Shown piece by piece: positions 60,916 to 64,000 of a stretch of DNA of 64,000 nt. The notes under the pieces were generated by a model. The model was not told the origin of the DNA. It saw nothing but the letters and a program-made list of their open reading frames with translations, and ran no database searches. Both the position numbers and the translations under genes were made by a program. Within the stretch, counting starts at the first letter, position 1, and each line of letters begins with the position of its first letter. The DNA comes from Ignavibacteria bacterium (lineage in GTDB: Bacteria > Bacteroidota > Ignavibacteria > Tepidaquicellales > Tepidaquicellaceae): positions 248,001-312,000 of the forward strand of contig JADJYU010000003.1 of NCBI GenBank assembly GCA_016719565.1, read 5' to 3'.

Positions 60916-62790
60916 TTATTTTACAAGCAGCATTCTTTTGCTCTCAGAATATGAATTAGCTTCGAGCTTATAGTAATATACTCCGCTTGAAAGATCATTT
61001 CCGTTAAATTCAATCGTATAATATCCTGCCGGTTTATTTTCTTTTAAAAGAGTCTTAACCTCATTTCCCGCTGCGTCATAAATTTTTAAAATAACTTTTG
61101 CTGCTTCGGGAATATCAAATGATATTTTAGTAGTCGGATTAAACGGATTCGGATAATTCTGGTTCAAAGAATATCCGGCCGGAGTAGAGATATTAACAAC
61201 ACCGGATAAATTGAAATATTCCATATTACCGTTAAAGTCTACCTGTCTGAGTCTGTAACTGTAAATACCGGAATTCAGAGATGTTTCGTTATAAACATAA
61301 TTGTTAACCGAATTTGAATTTCCCTGGCCTTTTACAAAACCCATATTGATCCATTCATCATTTGAAGAGTTGGCATTTTTCCTTTCTACATAAAATCCGG
61401 AGTTATTAATTTCCGAAACGGTGCTCCATAAGAGCTTCAGATCTCTTGCCGTCACTTCATATGTAAACGATGACAATTCAACCGGCAGAGGAAAATCAGG
61501 ATTGAGATAAACTTTTAGAATATAATCACTCGGAGTGCTTGGTCCGTTGTTCGGGAGCTCCGCTTTAATTCCTCCGAAGATGTATCCAACGAAAGTTCTC
61601 TGCGACAGCTGATTTAATTTTATTACTTCATTATCATAATGCGGAATATTTTGGTTCAAAATAAATTTAGCATTTGTCCCGAGCAGCGCAGGCATTTTTT
61701 CTGATGAAATAATTTCCTCCGAAGTTCCGTCTGATTTTTTTGTCAGCGTAGTTATGTCATTTATAAAAGGTACGAGCTCATCATATTCCAGAACACCGGT
61801 TGTATCATTAACCGAATAAAGACTTGTTCCTCCGAAGAAAGTTGTGTGCATACTTCCTGTTGCTGCATTGAATGCAGTCAGATTTGCCGTTGTATACTGT
61901 GTCATCTTTTGTTCAAAACTGTAATCAACCGTAATGGAATTTTCCTCTATGTAAATAGGATTAAGAAAAGGAAGGTTAGCGGAAGTTTTGAATACGCCGC
62001 CGTAAAGAGATAAGAATTCCGTTATGCCGTCAGGCTTTATTGCGGGAACAAGATTCATATCCCGTCTGTGATACTGAGCTGTATCTGTAAACTCAGTATA
62101 ATCAAAGATACTGACATTCACACCGTCATCATTAATTTTAAATTTCTTTATCTGATTTGTATAAATCTGATTGTTTACATTAATCCTGTAAGTGCCGGTA
62201 AACTTATGACCGCCTGCAAGATAATAATAATCCCCGAGCTTCATCAGTTCACCGCCGCAAACCTGAAGACTTGTGTTGAAATGTCCTCTGATAAACGGCG
62301 CTACGGAAGTTCCGTTCATCACGGCGTCTATGGTTTCGCTTACATCAATTACTTTCAATTCAGGAAAAGTTATAAGTCCGTTCGACGTACTGTCATAACC
62401 GTATCCTCCAATGAAGTAAAGTTTATTGCCATCCTGATAATGCTGCATATTTGCTGAGCGAAGCTGATCCGCAAATGCAAACGGAAGATCTGTAAAAATG
62501 CTTCTCGAATAAGTAAGATTCGTTATCGGATCTACTACATATATATAGATATTTGAAAATTGTTTAGGGAAAGAATTAAGTGCGTTAAAACCGTGAAGAC
62601 CATTTGTCCTTCCGCCTATAAAAAGCCATTTACCGCCTGACTGCGCGAATGCAAAGGAATGTATCGACGGAGAATTCGGAATAACTATCTCTTCAAGCTC
62701 GATAGTGTATGGATCGTTTGCAGCTGTTATCAGAGCCGGGATTTGAAATAAGAATAATACAATTAAAAGATAATGTAATTTTAATTTCAT
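60916..62790 (-). CDS. T9SS-exported kelch-like protein
   Basis: A 624-aa exported protein. The signal peptide (HYLLIVLFLFQIPALITA) is followed by repeated kelch-type blades: KWLFIGGRTNGLHGFNALNS, KLYFIGGYGYDSTSNGLITF, DYYYLAGGHKFTGTY, LYGGVF and GYIFGGIKAELPNN. Then an Ig-like part (LPVELSSFTYEVTARDLKLL, WSTVSEINNSGFYVERKN) leads to the C-terminal sorting domain: YSLNQNYPNPFNPTTKISFD ... KRMLLVK. The function is unknown. A close paralogue lies directly upstream at 62981. Confidence 0.9.
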   Translation of the reverse strand: MKLKLHYLLIVLFLFQIPALITAANDPYTIELEEIVIPNSPSIHSFAFAQSGGKWLFIGGRTNGLHGFNALNSFPKQFSNIYIYVVDPITNLTYSRSIFTDLPFAFADQLRSANMQHYQDGNKLYFIGGYGYDSTSNGLITFPELKVIDVSETIDAVMNGTSVAPFIRGHFNTSLQVCGGELMKLGDYYYLAGGHKFTGTYRINVNNQIYTNQIKKFKINDDGVNVSIFDYTEFTDTAQYHRRDMNLVPAIKPDGITEFLSLYGGVFKTSANLPFLNPIYIEENSITVDYSFEQKMTQYTTANLTAFNAATGSMHTTFFGGTSLYSVNDTTGVLEYDELVPFINDITTLTKKSDGTSEEIISSEKMPALLGTNAKFILNQNIPHYDNEVIKLNQLSQRTFVGYIFGGIKAELPNNGPSTPSDYILKVYLNPDFPLPVELSSFTYEVTARDLKLLWSTVSEINNSGFYVERKNANSSNDEWINMGFVKGQGNSNSVNNYVYNETSLNSGIYSYRLRQVDFNGNMEYFNLSGVVNISTPAGYSLNQNYPNPFNPTTKISFDIPEAAKVILKIYDAAGNEVKTLLKENKPAGYYTIEFNGNDLSSGVYYYKLEANSYSESKRMLLVK

Positions 62791-62980
62791 AAATATTTTA
62801 ATTAATTGATTTTAAATTTTGATAGATAATACAAAGATATAGATCTGCTTTTAAAACTTTTTGCTATTATGAGAATTGCTTTAATATAAACTAAGGGAGT
62901 AATTCATATTGAAAATCCGTTACCAGATTACTTTATAAGTTTTTCTGATTTTGATTCCATCCTTATTATGTTTTGCAATT

Positions 62981-64000
62981 TTATTTAATCAGCAGCATTT
63001 TTTTTGTCTCGGAATATTTTTCCGATGACAGCTTATAATAATAAATCCCGCTTGACAGTCCCTCTGCAGAAAATTCTGTCTCATATACACCGGGAGAAAG
63101 TTTTTCATTAACAATCACAGCGATCTCATTTCCAACTGTATTATAAACCGCAAGTCTTACAAATTCATTATTCGAAATTTCAAACTTAATTTTAGTGACC
63201 GGGTTAAAAGGATTCGGATAATTTTGTCCGAGACTGTATCCGTCAGGAACCGAACCAGAGATTGGCTGTATTCCGATCGGCTTTGGATTAATATATACTT
63301 TAAGTATGTACTCACTTGCAAAGCTTGGAGTATTATTCGGCAGGTATGCTCTGATTCCGCCGAAGATGTATCCTGCAAAAGTATTTCCTGATATTTCATT
63401 CAGCTTAATTACTCTGTTTGGATACTGCGGCACTGAAGGGCTTATAATAAATTTTGCATTGGTGCCAAGAAGCGCAGGCATTTTCGTCGGAGAAATAATT
63501 TCTGCTGAAGTACCGTCTGAATTTCTTGTCAATGTAGTAATGTCATTTATAAAAGGTACAAGCGAATCACGTATCTGCTGATTTAAAACTTCATTGTAAT
63601 AATAAAGACTCGTGCCTCCTAGAAATGTAGTATGCATTTTTCCGCTTGCAGAATTAAATGCGGAGAGATATGAACAAGTGTACTGACTCATTTTTTGTTC
63701 GAAGCTGTTATCTGTTACTGCGCCGTTACCGTCTATGTATATCGGATTCTGGAAAGGGAGATCAGCAAAACTTCTGAACACTCCTCCGTAAAGAATTATG
63801 TACTGATTTATTCCGTCCGGTTTCATTGCCGGGACTAAATTCATATCTCTTCTGTGAAATTCAATTGTATCTAATGATGCAGAATAATCAGTAATATTTA
63901 TATTCGAACCTGAAGCGGATACTTTGAATTTTCTGATCTCATTCAGATAGACCTGATCATTGCTTATAGGCGAATATGCGCCGGTAAAAATATGTCCGCC
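62981..64000 (-). CDS. T9SS-exported kelch-like paralogue (cut by window end)
   Basis: A minus-strand frame of 340 codons, open to the last base of the window, beginning GGHIFTGAYSPISNDQVYLN. It closely matches the 60916-62790 protein: both have HRRDMNLVPA-KPDG, LYGGVF, SFEQKMSQYT, LVPFINDITTL, KMPALLGTNAKFI and GYIFGGI. It lacks the Ig-like part of that paralogue and goes directly to the sorting domain YSLGQNYPNPFNPVTKIKFE ... KKMLLIK. The N-terminal half lies outside the window. A tandem duplication, with a later domain gain or loss, is the simplest explanation. Confidence 0.88.
   Translation of the reverse strand, partial: GGHIFTGAYSPISNDQVYLNEIRKFKVSASGSNINITDYSASLDTIEFHRRDMNLVPAMKPDGINQYIILYGGVFRSFADLPFQNPIYIDGNGAVTDNSFEQKMSQYTCSYLSAFNSASGKMHTTFLGGTSLYYYNEVLNQQIRDSLVPFINDITTLTRNSDGTSAEIISPTKMPALLGTNAKFIISPSVPQYPNRVIKLNEISGNTFAGYIFGGIRAYLPNNTPSFASEYILKVYINPKPIGIQPISGSVPDGYSLGQNYPNPFNPVTKIKFEISNNEFVRLAVYNTVGNEIAVIVNEKLSPGVYETEFSAEGLSSGIYYYKLSSEKYSETKKMLLIK

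Overview
The window looks like an AT-rich chromosome segment from the Bacteroidota/Chlorobiota/Ignavibacteriota (FCB) group, most likely an Ignavibacteria-like bacterium. The evidence is six secreted proteins ending in a Por-type (T9SS) sorting domain with the QNYPNPFNP signature, a GWxTD protein, a DUF2851 protein and a cmk-rpsA operon. No rRNA or prophage is visible. One tRNA gene (Glu, TTC) is present.

Layout. 1-7.3 kb: small accessory enzymes, nearly all on the minus strand (DUF1801, SRPBCC, alpha/beta hydrolases, DUF1648, DUF1398, VOC, SDR, GNAT), including a hydrolase-DUF2200 chimera. 6.4-8.3 kb: two loci of a 72-bp tandem hairpin repeat and a decayed DUF6155 gene. 8.4-14.6 kb: a minus-strand defence island with a PD-(D/E)XK-like protein, a HEPN-like protein, and a four-gene module (SNase-fused N4-cytosine methyltransferase, DUF262, MAE_28990-type HEPN, MjaI-type endonuclease). 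15-17.3 kb: a CoA-activase remnant and an IS110-family element with structured flanks. 17.3-22.1 kb: lipoproteins, HicB, an 800-bp array of 21-bp units, isochorismatase, tRNA-Glu and a RelE/YafQ-type toxin-antitoxin pair. 22.2-29.1 kb: an intact uvrA and a second uvrA interrupted by a nonsense codon. 29.2-39.8 kb: outer-membrane and T9SS-exported proteins plus a second 21-bp array. 40.1-57.6 kb: housekeeping genes (rpsA, cmk, a BamA-like protein, DUF58, GWxTD, rimO, hflX, acyl-CoA dehydrogenase, ispH, beta carbonic anhydrase) mixed with ParE-type and MntA/HepT toxin-antitoxin modules. 57.7-64 kb: a deoxyhypusine-synthase-like protein, a T9SS multicopper oxidase and two tandem T9SS paralogues, the second cut by the window end.

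A cross-cutting point: rpsA, hflX, the carbonic anhydrase, the M1 peptidase and DUF6155 are each restored to one full-length frame by adding a single base in a short homopolymer. Because rpsA is normally essential, these look more like consensus sequence errors than true decay. The uvrA2 nonsense substitution and the lost DUF6155 start codon are not of that type.

The most unusual items are the two degenerate 21-bp arrays, which share a loose consensus and are open in several frames; the defence island with its methyltransferase-SNase fusion and the neighbouring uncharacterised HEPN and PD-(D/E)XK genes; the hydrolase-DUF2200 chimera; and the structured IS110 flanks that could encode its guide (bridge) RNA. 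All calls come from reading the sequence. No database search was run.
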